From: Biscogniauxia marginata
Lineage: Eukaryota; Ascomycota; Sordariomycetes; Xylariales; Xylariaceae
Assembly (NCBI GenBank): GCA_022695795.1
Contig: MU404071.1
Location: forward strand, 186,001-250,000
DNA length: 64,000 nt
Reading direction: 5' to 3'
The position numbers and the translations under genes were made by a program. Shown piece after piece: positions 37,032 through 49,690 of the stretch. Under the pieces are notes generated by a model. That model was not told the DNA's origin. It saw nothing but the letters and a program-made list of their open reading frames with translations, and did no database searches. Within the stretch, counting starts at the first letter, position 1; the number at the start of each line of letters is the position of its first letter.

Positions 37032-38177
37032 TTAGAAATTCTGTTTAAGCAGTGCATCAGAGTAGTTCTCACCAAGGCCCAACTCCCCAAGCTTGTAGCG
37101 CTCTACCATTTTATGGAATGTTACATATCCCATGGCATGATCATGCCATGCCTGTGCATAAGGCCCCTTGTCTTGTAGGACAACTTGGGTTCGATGGAGT
37201 GCATCTACATTCTCTCTGATTACGTCCTCCAGTGTCGTGAAAACACTTTTTCCGTCATAGAATGCCCTGATATGGATGTAATTGTCCTTTTCTCCAGCTG
37301 TCTCTTCCTTGTAGAACCTACAAAACATTCATGTTAGCCTCTCTATGAATATTGGTAGTCTACTTATGATGTTATAAAAACTCACGATAGTATGTCGTTG
37401 GTGAAAGATATGAAATCTCTCATATCGGGGATCGCCTCCATGTAACGTGAGATATCGGGGTAGATGGATTTTGGAAAGGTAAGCCACGCATAGGCCTCCG
37501 AAACGCCATCCTTATCACGTAGATAATACGGCCAGCCCTCGCCTCCAGCGGTGCGAGTCATCCTTAGGACTTCGGATGCTTCGAGAGCATTGGCATTGGT
37601 GAAATTGAGTGATGAGGTGATGATAAAGTTGGCTGCGATAGGGGAGTAATATTTGTAGCTCAATCGCAGGTAATCAGCCCACGCCTGAGCAAGGGGCGAG
37701 TGTTGCTGGGCACCAGTCTGAAAACGAAGTATGAAGTGTTGCCATTCCTCTGGGTCTTTGTTGGCCCGGTCGTCTACAAGGGTTGCAATCCAAGTGTAAA
37801 TGCCAGTATAGATACGAACATCTAGGGGATGATCCGGATAACAGAACTATAACAGGCAAGTTAGCACCACAGAACTTACGAATATATGTCCCTAAACTTA
37901 CACGGGCATAGTAAAGCCCAAGCTTGAAACAGTACCACGAGTGGGATCCCTCGGGGTATGGAATGCCGAGATTAACTGCCTGCTCACGCATACCCTGTAA
38001 TAACCTGTCGAGGTCGAGGTCACAACTTGACTTGGCCCCGGCGTACCTTATTTGGGAGCTAAACTCGGTGACTAGTGGCCTGAGCAAGCCTGAAAGTTCT
38101 CCAGAAGCGTTCGACATGGTCCTTGAAAGACCAGTTTCAGTATCTGAGCTGAGTGGTTGCGTGGCCACCATGGTCAT
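37032..38177 (-). CDS. Trichodiene-synthase-family terpene synthase (340 aa)
   Basis: Minus-strand exons 38177..37902, 37846..37386 and 37317..37032. Introns of 55 and 68 bp (GTAAGT and GTGAGT donors) join in phase 0 and phase 2. Class I cyclase signatures are present. The aspartate-rich region TLVDDRANKDPEEW has Asp117-Asp118. The NSE triad is split by the second intron: NDILSFYKE gives Asn242, Ser246 and Glu250. MRDFISFTNDILSFYKE, the downstream HAMGYVTFHKMVERYKLGE and the length all fit the TRI5 (trichodiene synthase, PF06330) family, which cyclises farnesyl diphosphate. The product cannot be predicted. No P450, prenyltransferase or transporter lies nearby, so it is not in an obvious cluster. 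It stands 1.8 kb from the RIP-mutated block, yet the frame is intact. Confidence 0.86.
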
Positions 38178-39989
38178 AAAAATGAAATTAGTCTGAAGTG
38201 GAGGTTGGGTGGTGAAGAAAGCTAGAAGCTTGCTGTTTATATTATTTGGTCAAATGATTCCATGGATGTATTTACTTATGTTACAGCCTGGGAAGGTGTT
38301 ATCCGGTATTATAAGGGTGCTCTATACAGACCACCTTCTCTAGTATCCATCAATTGGTCTGAATCATTCCCGTACACCCCTCTCTATTCATTCACTCTCA
38401 CCGATATCCCGAATTTTTCCTTGAAAATATGTATCACCATTGTGACGACTACGATGCTGTTATTTTTGTACCACGTTTAACTGCATAAATAGTCGAAATT
38501 CGGGTGCCGTATAAGCTGACTAGGTGGTAGCAGAACTATCTCTCAATGGTATTCATACCAGCTGAAAAATATATTGAAATGCGGCTATATGTATATGTTA
38601 TAGTGTTATAGCGCTATACGGGAAGCTGATATACCCGCTTTATAATAGCAATGGCCTTCATTTGGTAAGTTCAGCTTTGTTGCCAACAGAAAACAGAGCC
38701 TTATAAGCCGGTGTACTGCATGTTTTATCTTCTCGGGGTTTCCTACCACATGAGTCTATCATATCTCCTTAAAATATATTGTAGCTCGTTATATGTAGCT
38801 CATTATGGCACTCTCAATTCCGCCCAAAATTAGTTCAAGTGGTGGAAATATTTAACTTACCCATTTCAAGGAGATAGTTTGTGGCGGTGAGACGATATGT
38901 GTCAAAATATTTCCTAAACATGCGAAGATGACGGGGGCTACTCTTAACATTACCTATAACGTCTAATAATTTTCTGTTAATTGATTAGTAGACCGTTTTA
39001 CAACGTTCTAAGGGTGCACTGCATGAGCTAATCGCAATCCCGGATTTCCTCCTTAACTCAGCCGATGAAAAACCAGAAATTCTAGAGCTTGAGTTGAATA
39101 TAACAACACCATTCACTTCCCGCCCACCCAGGACTCAACTCACACCCGATTATGTATTCTTATAGACCCCTTTACAGCTTTTAAAACATGCATCATATTC
39201 GAAAATGCGCCCATCTTGTTTAAACTGGCTTCAATACGGTACAAAGACCGTTTTTCCCTTACATGCAGTACCCCTTTCACACACTGCCCCAGCCATGTTA
39301 CAAAGCCACTCCACATGCTGACACGTTTGTATGTATCTATTTATGTATACCAGCCCATTCGTAACTATCGTCGCAAGAGTAGGTATTTATCTGAAAATGA
39401 GTACTTGCAACCATAATTGTTATAGAGCCGACGGCAGGAAACTATCATCATTATCAAGTTTGTACGGGTGAACTTGATTGGGCCAGTGTGGATAATCAAC
39501 CCTCGTTCCGACTGGACAATTTTCATAAGCCGATATACGTCGGTAGTTCATCGTGTCACATAAGGCGCTGCTTATAAGTATATTTCCATAATCACCGAGG
39601 TGGTCATATTTGTAGCGGCTTTTGATCTCAGCCTTCTCGGATCTCTTTCCCACTTCCGTCGGGATTTAACCATTGCCAAGAAGTACATGTCCGGTTGTAC
39701 TATCACTTTGTATCCGGAATCCTGGGCTACATGTTATCTTTTAATTCTCTGGCATTGGCTCGATAATTGTCCCAATTCTATCCGAACACCGTCCGGCAGT
39801 TCATTTACATGTGAAATGCGTGCGGCATGTGGCATGGTTATTTTAACAAGCTGCATAATCGGTCAACCCAGAGAATAGCGAGTGGAACGTTCGCTCCTTG
39901 CCAATAGCATCGACGAGACCGATTTCCACGAATAACCAACTGACTATGACAATGAAAGGTACATATCTAGCCCGCCTGCATTTCAATTC
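38178..39989. other. Intergenic between terpene synthase and the AT-rich block
   Basis: Promoter side of the terpene synthase, then mixed text of declining GC content. The open frame at 39600..39878 has no recognisable content. Confidence 0.4.
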
Positions 39990-40415
39990 CGAGGGTATAA
40001 AAATTACAAATTATATACCTTTGGATGGTTATATTTTATTATAAATATACCACGGCTAATTAATATACACGAAAATGTGAAATATAACTTGATTTTTTAT
40101 AATGTTAAAATATAAGTTAAATATATAAAACTTTTTTAAAAGTAAAATAAAATATAAAGTTATTATTTAAGTTTTTAAAGACTTTTAAAGTGGTAATAAC
40201 TTAGTTTTATATAATTTTTTAATAATCTTTATTTAAATTAATATTAAAAATTAAAAGTTATATTTTAAGTTTTAATTATAATTTAATAATATAAATGTTT
40301 AATATTATAAAATAAAGTTTTAAAAACTATATAATAAAAAGTATATATTAAAATAAAAAATAAAATAAAAAGGTAATTATAATAAAGTTATAATTAATTA
40401 TTACGGTTTAATATT

Positions 40416-41300
40416 TGTAACGAACCTCCTTATATGTTCCTAGTTAATTAACTTCACAATGTTACGAACTAACAGTGTTAAAAGGGTCTTTAACAAGGGT
40501 GTTAAGCACGAACCAAGAATGCAAAGAACAGATGGTTTGGGTTAAAGGTGCAATGCAACGTCATGTAATATGGATTCCTATTAATTCCGGAATCCATAAG
40601 AATCTAGTACGTTAAATCCTCGAGGATCTAAGGATCTAAAGGTATTTAACATACCAAAACGGAAAGCATATATAAAGGGAGAATAAGTATAAAAAAGATG
40701 GAATTTCCTCTATATTTAGTTATTTATTTTAGTTTTTTAGCTATTAATCTAAGACTATAGTTACTCTTTAATATTATAAAGAAAATACTTTAAAATCTCT
40801 TAAACTAACCTCGATCCACTATTACCTTTAAATTAAAAAAACTTAATACGTATTTACTTGTGAAGTCAACTGACTAGGAATATATAGGGAGGTTCGTTAC
40901 ACATAAGTGAATATATACTGGTTTTTTTCTCGATTTAAAGATAATAATAAATCGAGATTAATTTAAGAGATTTATAATGCTTTATTCGTTAAAAAGATTT
41001 TAAGGTATTCTTATTAAAGTATTAAAAAGTAATTATAGTTTTAAATTAATAATTAAAGAACGAGAAATTAATTATATAAAAGATCTTGCCTTTTTTATAC
41101 TCGTTTTTTATTCTTTATATTTCTTACTTTAATATGTTAAATACTTATTAAATTTAACTAAATCTTAAATCACTTTAAATTCACTTATTATTACTCTTTT
41201 TAGATCTTAAATTTACTAAGATCTTAGTTATATAATGTTGCATTATATCTTCTTTTAAGCAACTTCTCTCGTGACATTCTTAACTTGTTCCGCTCTTTAT
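40416..41300 (-). repeat. Reverse-oriented solo LTR, split by another LTR
   Basis: Starts TGTAACGAACCTCC, the reverse complement of the LTR 3' end seen elsewhere (GGAGGTTCGTTACA). The first 44 bp are separated from the rest by the LTR at 40460-40901. After 40907 the text follows the reverse-oriented LTR at 45130-45601 (TTTAATATGTTAAATAC, then ATGTTGCAT at 41234). The far end near 41300 is not recognisable and is approximate. Confidence 0.5.
40460..40901 (+). repeat. Solo LTR nested in another LTR (442 bp)
   Basis: Begins TGTTACGAACTAAC and ends GGTTCGTTACA, so it has TG...CA ends. The flanking 5-mers are CACAA (40455-40459) and CATAA (40902-40906), a target duplication with one C-to-T difference. 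It is less mutated than its surroundings. Confidence 0.7.
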
Positions 41301-41599
41301 TCATTTCTAACTAGTTAATTTGTAATAATATTATTAAACTTAATAATAAAATAATAAAGTTAAAAAATAATATATATTTAAGTTATATAAATAATTTTAA
41401 CGATAATTTTAAATTTCTTTCTTTTTCACCTTTAATATTTTCGTTAATATACTAAGAAATTAAGCTTTACTATCACGAGGTTAATAGTTATTTTCTAGAG
41501 ACGGGGCTTTAATATTATTACTTAGTATTTAACTATCGCGAGATAAGAGGAAAAAAGGAAAGAGACACTGAAATTATATAAGTGGATTTTGCTTTTATC

Positions 41600-41715
41600 C
41601 CCTCCATTTATCGTAAGTTATAACGAGTGTGTGGCGCTGCCCACGGTAGCAACTTTGCAATGGTTGCAGCCTTAGCTTGGCAGCACAGGATAAATAAGTC
41701 CCGTGACTATTTAAA
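41600..41715. other. Short GC-normal islet inside the AT-rich block
   Basis: About 100 bases of ordinary composition (GTGTGGCGCTGCCCACGG and CAATGGTTGCAGCC) stand in otherwise about 15-20% GC text. No open frame or family was recognised. It could be a single-copy scrap or the tail of an unmutated insertion. Confidence 0.4.
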
Positions 41716-41869
41716 TTATTTCATTATAAGTTTATATCGTTTTTACTGGCGTTTAATTTAATTTTATATTTATATTTATATATTAAATATCGATTTATTA
41801 AATAAAATACAATTTAATTACGTTTTTAAAAATTTTTATAAATTTATTAATATTAACGTGTTTTATAAG

Positions 41870-42055
41870 CGAATAAACTATATAAATAAATAAGCTAGTT
41901 TTTATAATTTTTATAATTTTAATTATTAAAAAACATTTACGCAATATTAAAATTAATTAATAATTATTATTATTTTAATTGTTTTTTTTAATTTTACGTT
42001 TTAAAAATTAAAAAAATTTTATATTAAATATTCCGTTTTTTAACGCGTAATATAA
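41870..42055 (-). repeat. Left arm of an inverted repeat
   Basis: The reverse complement of this stretch matches 43585-43745 over about 160 bases, sharing ACGCGTTAAAAAAC, AATAATAATTATTAATTA and CGTAAATGTTTTTTAATAA with scattered transitions. The arms may be terminal inverted repeats of a DNA transposon or two opposite copies of one repeat. The gap and the minisatellite lie between them. Confidence 0.5.
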
Positions 42056-42477
42056 GTTAATTAATTTATAAATAATATATTTATATGTTTTTTAAATAAA
42101 AAAAATTAAAAAAAATTTATTTATTTATTTTAAAACTTAATAATATAAATAATATTATAAAAACGAAATAATAATATATTTATATAATTAATTATAAAAT
42201 TAAATATTCGAAAATTTATATTTTATAAAAAAATAATAAGTATTTAACGTATTATTAATTTAAATAATCGATTTTTTTATTTAAGTTATATTATCGTGAT
42301 AATAAACCTTTTATTACGCGAACGCGACGCGAAGTATGTTAAAAAAACTAAACTTTTAATTTTATATAACGATAAAAATTATTATAAATATGTTTAAATA
42401 AATAAATAATTAATTAAAAAGCTTTATATAAAAATTAATTATATATTAAAAATGTTTTAAATTAATATAATAATAAT

Positions 42478-42577
42478 NNNNNNNNNNNNNNNNNNNNNNN
42501 NNNNNNNNNNNNNNNNNNNNNNNNNNNNNNNNNNNNNNNNNNNNNNNNNNNNNNNNNNNNNNNNNNNNNNNNNNNNN
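42478..42577. other. Assembly gap, 100 N
   Basis: A run of exactly 100 N, the conventional size for a gap of unknown length. It directly abuts a 16-bp tandem repeat, which probably caused the break. Confidence 0.95.
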
Positions 42578-42688
42578 AAATATAAAACGATATAAATATA
42601 AAACGATATAAATATAAAACGATATAAATATAAAACGATATAAATATAAAACGATATAAATATAAAACGATATAAATATAAAACGATA
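42578..42688. repeat. 16-bp AT-rich minisatellite
   Basis: About seven near-perfect copies of AAATATAAAACGATAT in a row, starting at the gap edge. The true copy number is unknown because the array probably continues into the gap. Confidence 0.9.
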
Positions 42689-43584
42689 AATTTAATAAAA
42701 AAATTTAAATTATTAATATTAATAATTTTATTATATTATTATTAAAAAATAAAAATAAAAAATAAAGCTTTAAATATTTATTAATTTTAAATAATTATAA
42801 AAATTATTATTTTATAAAATTCGAAAAATATTATAAAAAACTTAATATTATTATATTTTATATATTTTAATATCTTAAAAATAATATATAATAATTATTT
42901 AAAAAACTTAATAAAGTGTTATTATTATTACGTTTTAAAAAGACTTTTTAATTAATTTTATAAAAATATTTGTTATTATAATAATTATTTCGAATATATA
43001 AATTAAATTTTTTAATTTAAAAAAGGTTATTATTATATTACTTTTTATATAAAAAGCGTATATATTCTCTTTTAATCTCGATATAAATTAAGTGTTTTAA
43101 AAAATTAAAAATTTTATAATAACTTATAAAGTGTTATTATAATTTAATTTTATTATAAATAAAATTAAAAAGTATAAATATTTATAATTAATTTATAAAA
43201 ATTATTTTATTATTAATATATAAAATAACTTTATTACGAAATAAAATTCTTTATTTTTAATAAGCGACGTAAAATTAAAAATAAATAATTATAAATAAAA
43301 AAATAACTTTATAAGTTAAAAAAATAATATTACGATTAATAAAAAAAGGTTTCGAAAAAGAGTAATAATTAAGTAAAAACGATATAATATATATAGCTAA
43401 ATTAATTATAATACGCATATTTATATAACGAATAAAAATACGTTTAATAATATAATAAATAAAGAAATATTTAATAATTTAAATTTTAAGGAGTTATAAT
43501 TAGTTTTATTTATTATTAATTCTTTATTTTAATTTTAAAAGGCTTTAACTCGGAAATTATAATAAACTAGTTAATTTAAATTAC

Positions 43585-43745
43585 GCGTTAAAAAACCGAA
43601 TACTTAATATAAAAAATATTCGGTTTTTAAAACGTAAAACTAAAAAAAACAATTTAAATAATAATAATTATTAATTAATTTTAATGTCGCGTAAATGTTT
43701 TTTAATAATTAAAACTATAAAAATTAACTTACTTATTTATATAAC
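43585..43745 (+). repeat. Right arm of an inverted repeat
   Basis: Counterpart of the arm at 41870-42055. Its outer end is cut off exactly where the LTR at 43746 begins, so the LTR element inserted into or beside it. It includes an internal hairpin, AAAAACCGAAT...ATTCGGTTTTT, at about 43595-43640. Confidence 0.5.
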
Positions 43746-44905
43746 TGTTACGAACCAACAAAGGTAAAAGGAATAAAAAGAGTTATATAATTTAAAGTCA
43801 TATAACTCTAAAAAGAATTCTTTATTAAACTCTTAAAAATTAAAAAGAATAATAAGTATTACTTTATAAAAAAGTAAATATAAGTAAATTTAAATTTCCT
43901 TTATATTTAATTATTTATTCGAGTTTTTTAATTATTAATCTAAAATTATAATTACTTTTTAATATTATAATAAAAATCTCTTAAAATCTCTTTAACGAAT
44001 AAAGCATTATAAATCTTTTAAACTAACCTCGATTTATTATTATTTTTAAATTAAAAAAACCTAATATATATTTACTTATAAAGTTAATTAACTAAAAATA
44101 TATAAAGAAGTTCGTTACATTTTAATAACTCTTTAATTAATACTTAATATTAATTTAAAAAAAGACTCTCAGTTAAAACCGTTTTAAAATAAGTATACCC
44201 CTTAAAATTAAAGGATAACAAGAAAAAAAACAAATAAAAAATAATAATTAATAAGCTTTTAAACGAAAACTTTAAATTTTTTTATAATATAATAAAAACG
44301 TTTAAAAGAATTAACATAAAAATTAATTATAATTATAATTAAAAAAACCCTAAAAAGACATTTTTAAAGCTTAATAAAAAAAATCGTTTAAAGAAAAAAA
44401 AAGGAAAAAGCACTTAAAAAACAAATAAATAAAATAACTTTTACTTTTTAAAAATAAATAACTAAAACTATCCTTAAATAATAACGACTTTAATAACTTA
44501 AACGACGAAAACGACATAACGACTCTCGATATAAAAGGTTTTAAATTAATTATATTTAATAAGTATAATAAGTTAAATAATTTAAAAAGATTTTTAATTT
44601 AAACCGAAACTTACTTATAATTTTATTAAAAAATAAAAAGTTTTTATAATATTTTAACTCCTTATCGAAATTACTTTAACCTAGTTTTATTTAATATTAA
44701 AAAATTACTTAAATAATAAATTAAGCGCTTAAAAAGATATAAAAAAGTCTTTAAAAATTATAAACAATTTAAAAAACAACTTAAATTTATATTTAATAAC
44801 TTAATTTTTAAGTAATAAATTAAAACTCGATTTCACAAATTATAATAAAATAAAAAAGCTTTAAACTATATTATTAAGTTTAAAAAACTCGTAAGTTAAT
44901 TATAA
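43746..44905 (+). mobile_element. Truncated Ty3/gypsy-type element: LTR plus 5' internal region
   Basis: The 374-bp LTR (43746-44119) begins TGTTACGAACC and ends GTTCGTTACA. It is followed by about 790 bp of internal sequence that parallels the start of the full element downstream (same TTTTAATAAC junction, same ATACCCCTTAAAA and same gag-region text). It stops where the next LTR begins at 44906. No 3' part was found beyond 52935. Confidence 0.65.
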
Positions 44906-45823
44906 TGTTACAAACTAACCAAGGTAAGTAATTAAATGACAAGGGTATTATTTTTACTCTTTTTACGTCCGCACCGGACATAGATCCTAGAAGGGAAAGT
45001 AACCTGTTATCACGTGATATAAATAAGTATAAATAAACTCATTTAACAGTATCCTGTGAAAAATAAATAAATATAAATAAATTTATTTAAGGGTATTTAA
45101 TATATTAGTTATAAGGAATGAGGAATAAATGTGACGAACCTCTTTATGTATTTCTAGTTAGTTAACTTTATAAGTAAGTATATACTAAGTTTTCTTAATT
45201 TAAAGGTAATAATGAATTAAGATTAATTTAAAAGATTTATTATACTTTATTTGTTAAAGAGATTTTAAGGTACTTTTATTATAATATTAAAGAGTAATTA
45301 TAGTTTTAAATTAATAGTTAAAAAACTTAAAATAAATAACTAGATATAAAGGAAATTTTATCCTTTTTATACTCGTTCTCCTTTTATATATAATTTCCGT
45401 TTTAATATGTTAAATACCTTTAAATCACCTTATTTATAGTGATCCATCCTACACTGCTAAATAGATACACTTAGATCACCCTATTTATAGTGATTCATGT
45501 CACGTGATGTTGCATCTAAATCCTTCATCTTATTAACATCCCTATGGTCCGTGTCCCAACACCCCTATAGAAAACCCCTTTAACAGGTTGGGTTCGTAAC
45601 AATAAAATGAATAAATATAAAAAAAAGGGGATTTTTTATGTATTTAATTAATTATTTTAGTTTTTTAACTATTAATTTAAGACTATAATCACTTTTTAAT
45701 AAACAAAATATTATAAATCTTTTAAATTAATCTTAATTTATTATTACTTTTAAATTAAGAAAACCTAGTACGTACTTATTTATAAAGTTAATTAACTAAA
45801 AACATATAAAGAGGTTCGTCATA
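44906..45823 (+). repeat. 5' LTR of the chromovirus, interrupted
   Basis: Begins TGTTACAAACTAACC and ends near GAGGTTCGTCATA. The left part (ACCGGACATAGATCC) and the right part (AAGAAAACCTAGTACGTAC) match the 3' LTR at 52508 in order. The reverse LTR at 45130-45601 and one copy of its ATAAA duplication sit between them. Confidence 0.75.
45130..45601 (-). repeat. Reverse-oriented solo LTR with perfect 5-bp target duplication
   Basis: Begins TGTGACGAACC and ends GGTTCGTAACA (472 bp). It is flanked by ATAAA at 45125-45129 and again at 45602-45606. It contains a GC-richer part with two CTTATTTATAGTGAT-like copies (about 45428 and 45480). It inserted into the 5' LTR after that element was in place. 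Confidence 0.82.
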
Positions 45824-48800
45824 TTTTAATAACTTCTTAATTAATACTTAATATTAATTTAAAAAAAGGGATTTTCGGTTAAACCGTCCTAGAATAAATA
45901 TACCCCTTAAAACTAAAAAGTAATAAAAAAAGAAATAAATAAAAAAACCCCAATTAATAAGCTTTTAAACGAAAACTTTAAATTCTTTTACGATATAATA
46001 AAAAGGTTTAAAAAAACTAATATAAGAATTAATTATAATTATAACTAAAAAAGAGCCTTAAAAAGACACCTTTAAAGCTTAATAAAAAGAATTGTTCAAG
46101 GAAAAAAAAAAAGAAAGAAAAAGCACTTAAAAAAGAAAATAAATAAGTAAAATAACCTTTACCTCCTAGAAATAAATAACCGAAACCACTTTTAAACAAT
46201 AACGACCTTAATAACTTAAACGACAAAAATAATATAACGATTCTTAATATAAAAGGTTTTAAACTAATTACACCTAATAAGTATAATAAATCAAATATTT
46301 TAAAAATATTTTTAATTTAAGCTAAAACTTATTTATAGTTTTATTACGAAATAATTACCACTAAAGAATAAAAGGTTTTTACGGTATTTTAACTTCTCGT
46401 CGGAACTACCTTAACCTAGTTTTAACTAATATTAAAAAATCACTTAAATAATAAACTAAGCGCTTAAAAAAACACGAAAAAAGTCTTTAAAAATTATAAA
46501 GAATTTAAAAAATAACTTAAGTTTATATTTGGCAACTTAATTCTTAAATAACAAGCCGAAACCCAACTTTATAAACTATAATAAAATAAAAAAGCCTTAA
46601 ATTACACTATTAAATTCAAAAAACTCATAAATTAATCGTAACTACTTATTAAAAACCTATATTACTTATTTTATTAAGAACTAAAAAACTATATAAAAAA
46701 CTTAGAAAATTTTAATAACTACGTTATAATAATAATAATTATTAATAATAAAAACTTTAAATAATACTTTAAAAAGAAAAAAACAATATAGCAAAAAAAC
46801 GGCGATTAATAAAAAAAAGGAAATCATAAAAGCGGTATCGAAATAAAGAAAAGCATTAAAATTAACGTTGCTCAAAAAAAACAAAAAACGCGAAATAAAT
46901 TAACTATTAAGTGTTTTAATTATAAGAAAAAAAGCCATTATAAAAACGAGTACCGAAATCCCAAGAAATAAAAACTAAAAATAAAAAGGATTTTTTAACC
47001 CGAAAAAATAACCTTTAAAATAAGGATTTATTTTAAAAATAACAAAAAAATAAACTAAGTATTTATTATTATTATTATTAAAATAAAGAAAAACAAGAAA
47101 GTTCTTATAAAAAAATAATGATATTTATTAAAATTATAAAGAAAAAGCTTATAAATATCATTTAAAGTATTATTACTTACTTATTATAATTCATAAAAGT
47201 TATAAATATTATTAAGTTAATTTCTAGGATTATTTAAAGTATAATTACTTATATCTAAAATATCTCACGTTAAAACAAGCTAAATAAAAATATAATGAAA
47301 ACGAATTACTATATAAATATAATACTTATAAACTAAAATATAATTTAAAAGTTAAGTCGAATCATAATAAATTACATTAAAGCTATTATAATAACGATAA
47401 ATGCGAAATATATTAAGGAAAAAGTAAATATAATAACTTATATTAAAAGTTTTATATAAATAATAATTACGATGTTTATTAAAAACTAAATAATGCTAGT
47501 TAACTTAGTGGGTTATTAAGTGAAAAACCTAAACTAAAAAAGGTAAAATAACTAAAAAACGAAACATTTTAACTTAGTAAAAATAAAATTATAAAATCAT
47601 AAAAAGAATATATATCGCTATATTAAAGCTTTTATATTAACGACGCTTATTAAATACATAAAAGCTTTAAGGATAAAACCGGTTATTATTCCTAAAAACT
47701 AAAAAATAATAACACGAAAAAAAATATATTTATAATAACGTCTCACGATAGCTATATTATCTTAAAATATATTATCTTTATTTAAGTTCTAAAAAAAGCA
47801 ACAAAATAATTACTAAAAATTATATATATTATATCTTAATACTATACGATATATATAATTTACTTGAAACGGGTTTCGAAAAAGACGAAGTTAAAAAAGA
47901 ATTATATTTTTTATATTAACTCGAAAAACGAGTTAAATATAACATTAATTTATTTAGTTTCGTAAAGAAGTACTTAATAAAATAATAAGTAAAAATACGT
48001 ATAATTAAATTAAACTATAAATAAATCATTAAAACATATTTTAAGAAAAAAAAAGAGTTTTTAAAAATATATATAAACCTATAAAAAATATTAAATTATT
48101 TTTAACAAGTAAATCTAAGGATTATATCTTTTATTTAAAAATAATTTAAAACCTTAAAAAGCTTTAAATTAATAAAAAAATAGATTTAAGCTATAAAAAG
48201 GCCCTCGAAAAAGAATTAAAGTTTTAATATATAAGGTTTTATATAAAAAATAAACCTTTTACTCCTTATTACTTAAAAAGTAGTTAAAAAAACTATTTAA
48301 ATAATAATTACTAGAAACACGCCCTTATAAAAGCTTAAAAATAAATAAACATTAAAGCCGTAACGATTTAAAAAAACCTAAAAAAGAGGAAATATAAAAA
48401 ACTAAAAAATGGTAAAGGCTTTTACTAAGTAGCGAGAAGTTATAAATAATAAGTCTTTATACAAAATCTAATCAAGATTTAATAATATTATTATAACTAA
48501 AATTAAGTATAATAAAAAGGAGTATAAAACCCTTATAAACTTAAAAATAAATAAAAACTATATTTTAATTAAAGTAACTTAAAAAATAATATATTATAAA
48601 TATATAAATAAAGTTTATATAAACTATAAAACTTTAAAGAATATATATTTAGTTATAAAAATAGTAAGATACTAAAAGAGATAATTCCTTTCTTAGTGAT
48701 TATTTAAAAACATCTCGAGTAAGTTATTTTTAACATTATATATATATTAAATCACGATATAATTTTAGAAATAAATTAGCTTAAAAAAAGTAATTCACAA

Positions 48801-49439
48801 ATAAATTTTGAGATAAACACACTTTATTAAAATTAAAATTAAGAAACATTAATTATTATAAGTTATAAAATAAATATCATAAATAACACCAAAAAAACGA
48901 ATATAAAAATAAAACATATTACCTATATAATTTAAGTAATTAAGCTTAAAGATTTAATAAAAAGAGTATTATATGAGTATCTCCATTTTTATAAATTATT
49001 TAAAAACAAAACCAAAAAAGAATTACTAAAACATAACTAATAAGATTACTAAATTTATTTTAAGGAAAAAAAAATAGCCGAAATTATTCTTAATATATTT
49101 TATAAATCAAGAAAAACAAAAAGCATTATAAAAAGGAATTTAAAAGAATTTTAACAAAAAATACATTCGAGAATTAAAGTCCTTATTAAAATACCTAGTA
49201 ATTATGGTATTAAAGGTTAATAAAAACGAAAAGTAATATATTAATAAAAAAGGAAATTTAGTATAATAACAAGTAATTAACTACTAATACCTTAATAAAG
49301 TAAAAAAAAAAAATACTTATTATTATTAATAAAACTTATAAAAAGGCAAATTAATAAAGCTTAAATCTTTATAGTATTAAACCTTTATAATAATTATTAT
49401 ATAATTAAAATAACTAAAAAACACGAATAATATATCGCT

Positions 49440-49690
49440 TTTCGAACAATATATAGACATTATAAGTATAAAGTTATATTATTTAAACTTATTAACGCAT
49501 TTATTACATTTCAACATATAATTATAATAGTCTTTTACAAGTTTTTAAATAAATTTATATTCGTTTATTTAAATGACATATTAATTTACTTAAAAAATAA
49601 AAAGAAGTATAAAAAATATATAAAACAAGTGTTAAAAGCCTTAAAAAGGGTAAACCTACTCGTTTATTCGATTAAAAATAAATAGCATAT
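49440..49690 (+). pseudogene. Reverse transcriptase domain relic
   Basis: An open stretch reads LFKLINAFITFQ, then KFIFVYLNDILIYLKN and YIKQVLKALKRVNLL. This is the fungal Ty3/gypsy RT order (PFGL-NAPATFQ, YLDDILIYS, VLKAL). The second catalytic residue of YLDD is Asn here, the result expected from a G-to-A transition. Confidence 0.8.

Noticed and set aside
39600..39878. 92-codon plus-strand frame before the AT-rich block
   Set aside because: No motif, Cys/Ile/Ser-rich by chance, and no plausible promoter or conserved content.
46029..46884. Phe/Leu-rich minus-strand frames in the AT-rich block
   Set aside because: Chance frames in AT-rich DNA opposite retroelement gag text.
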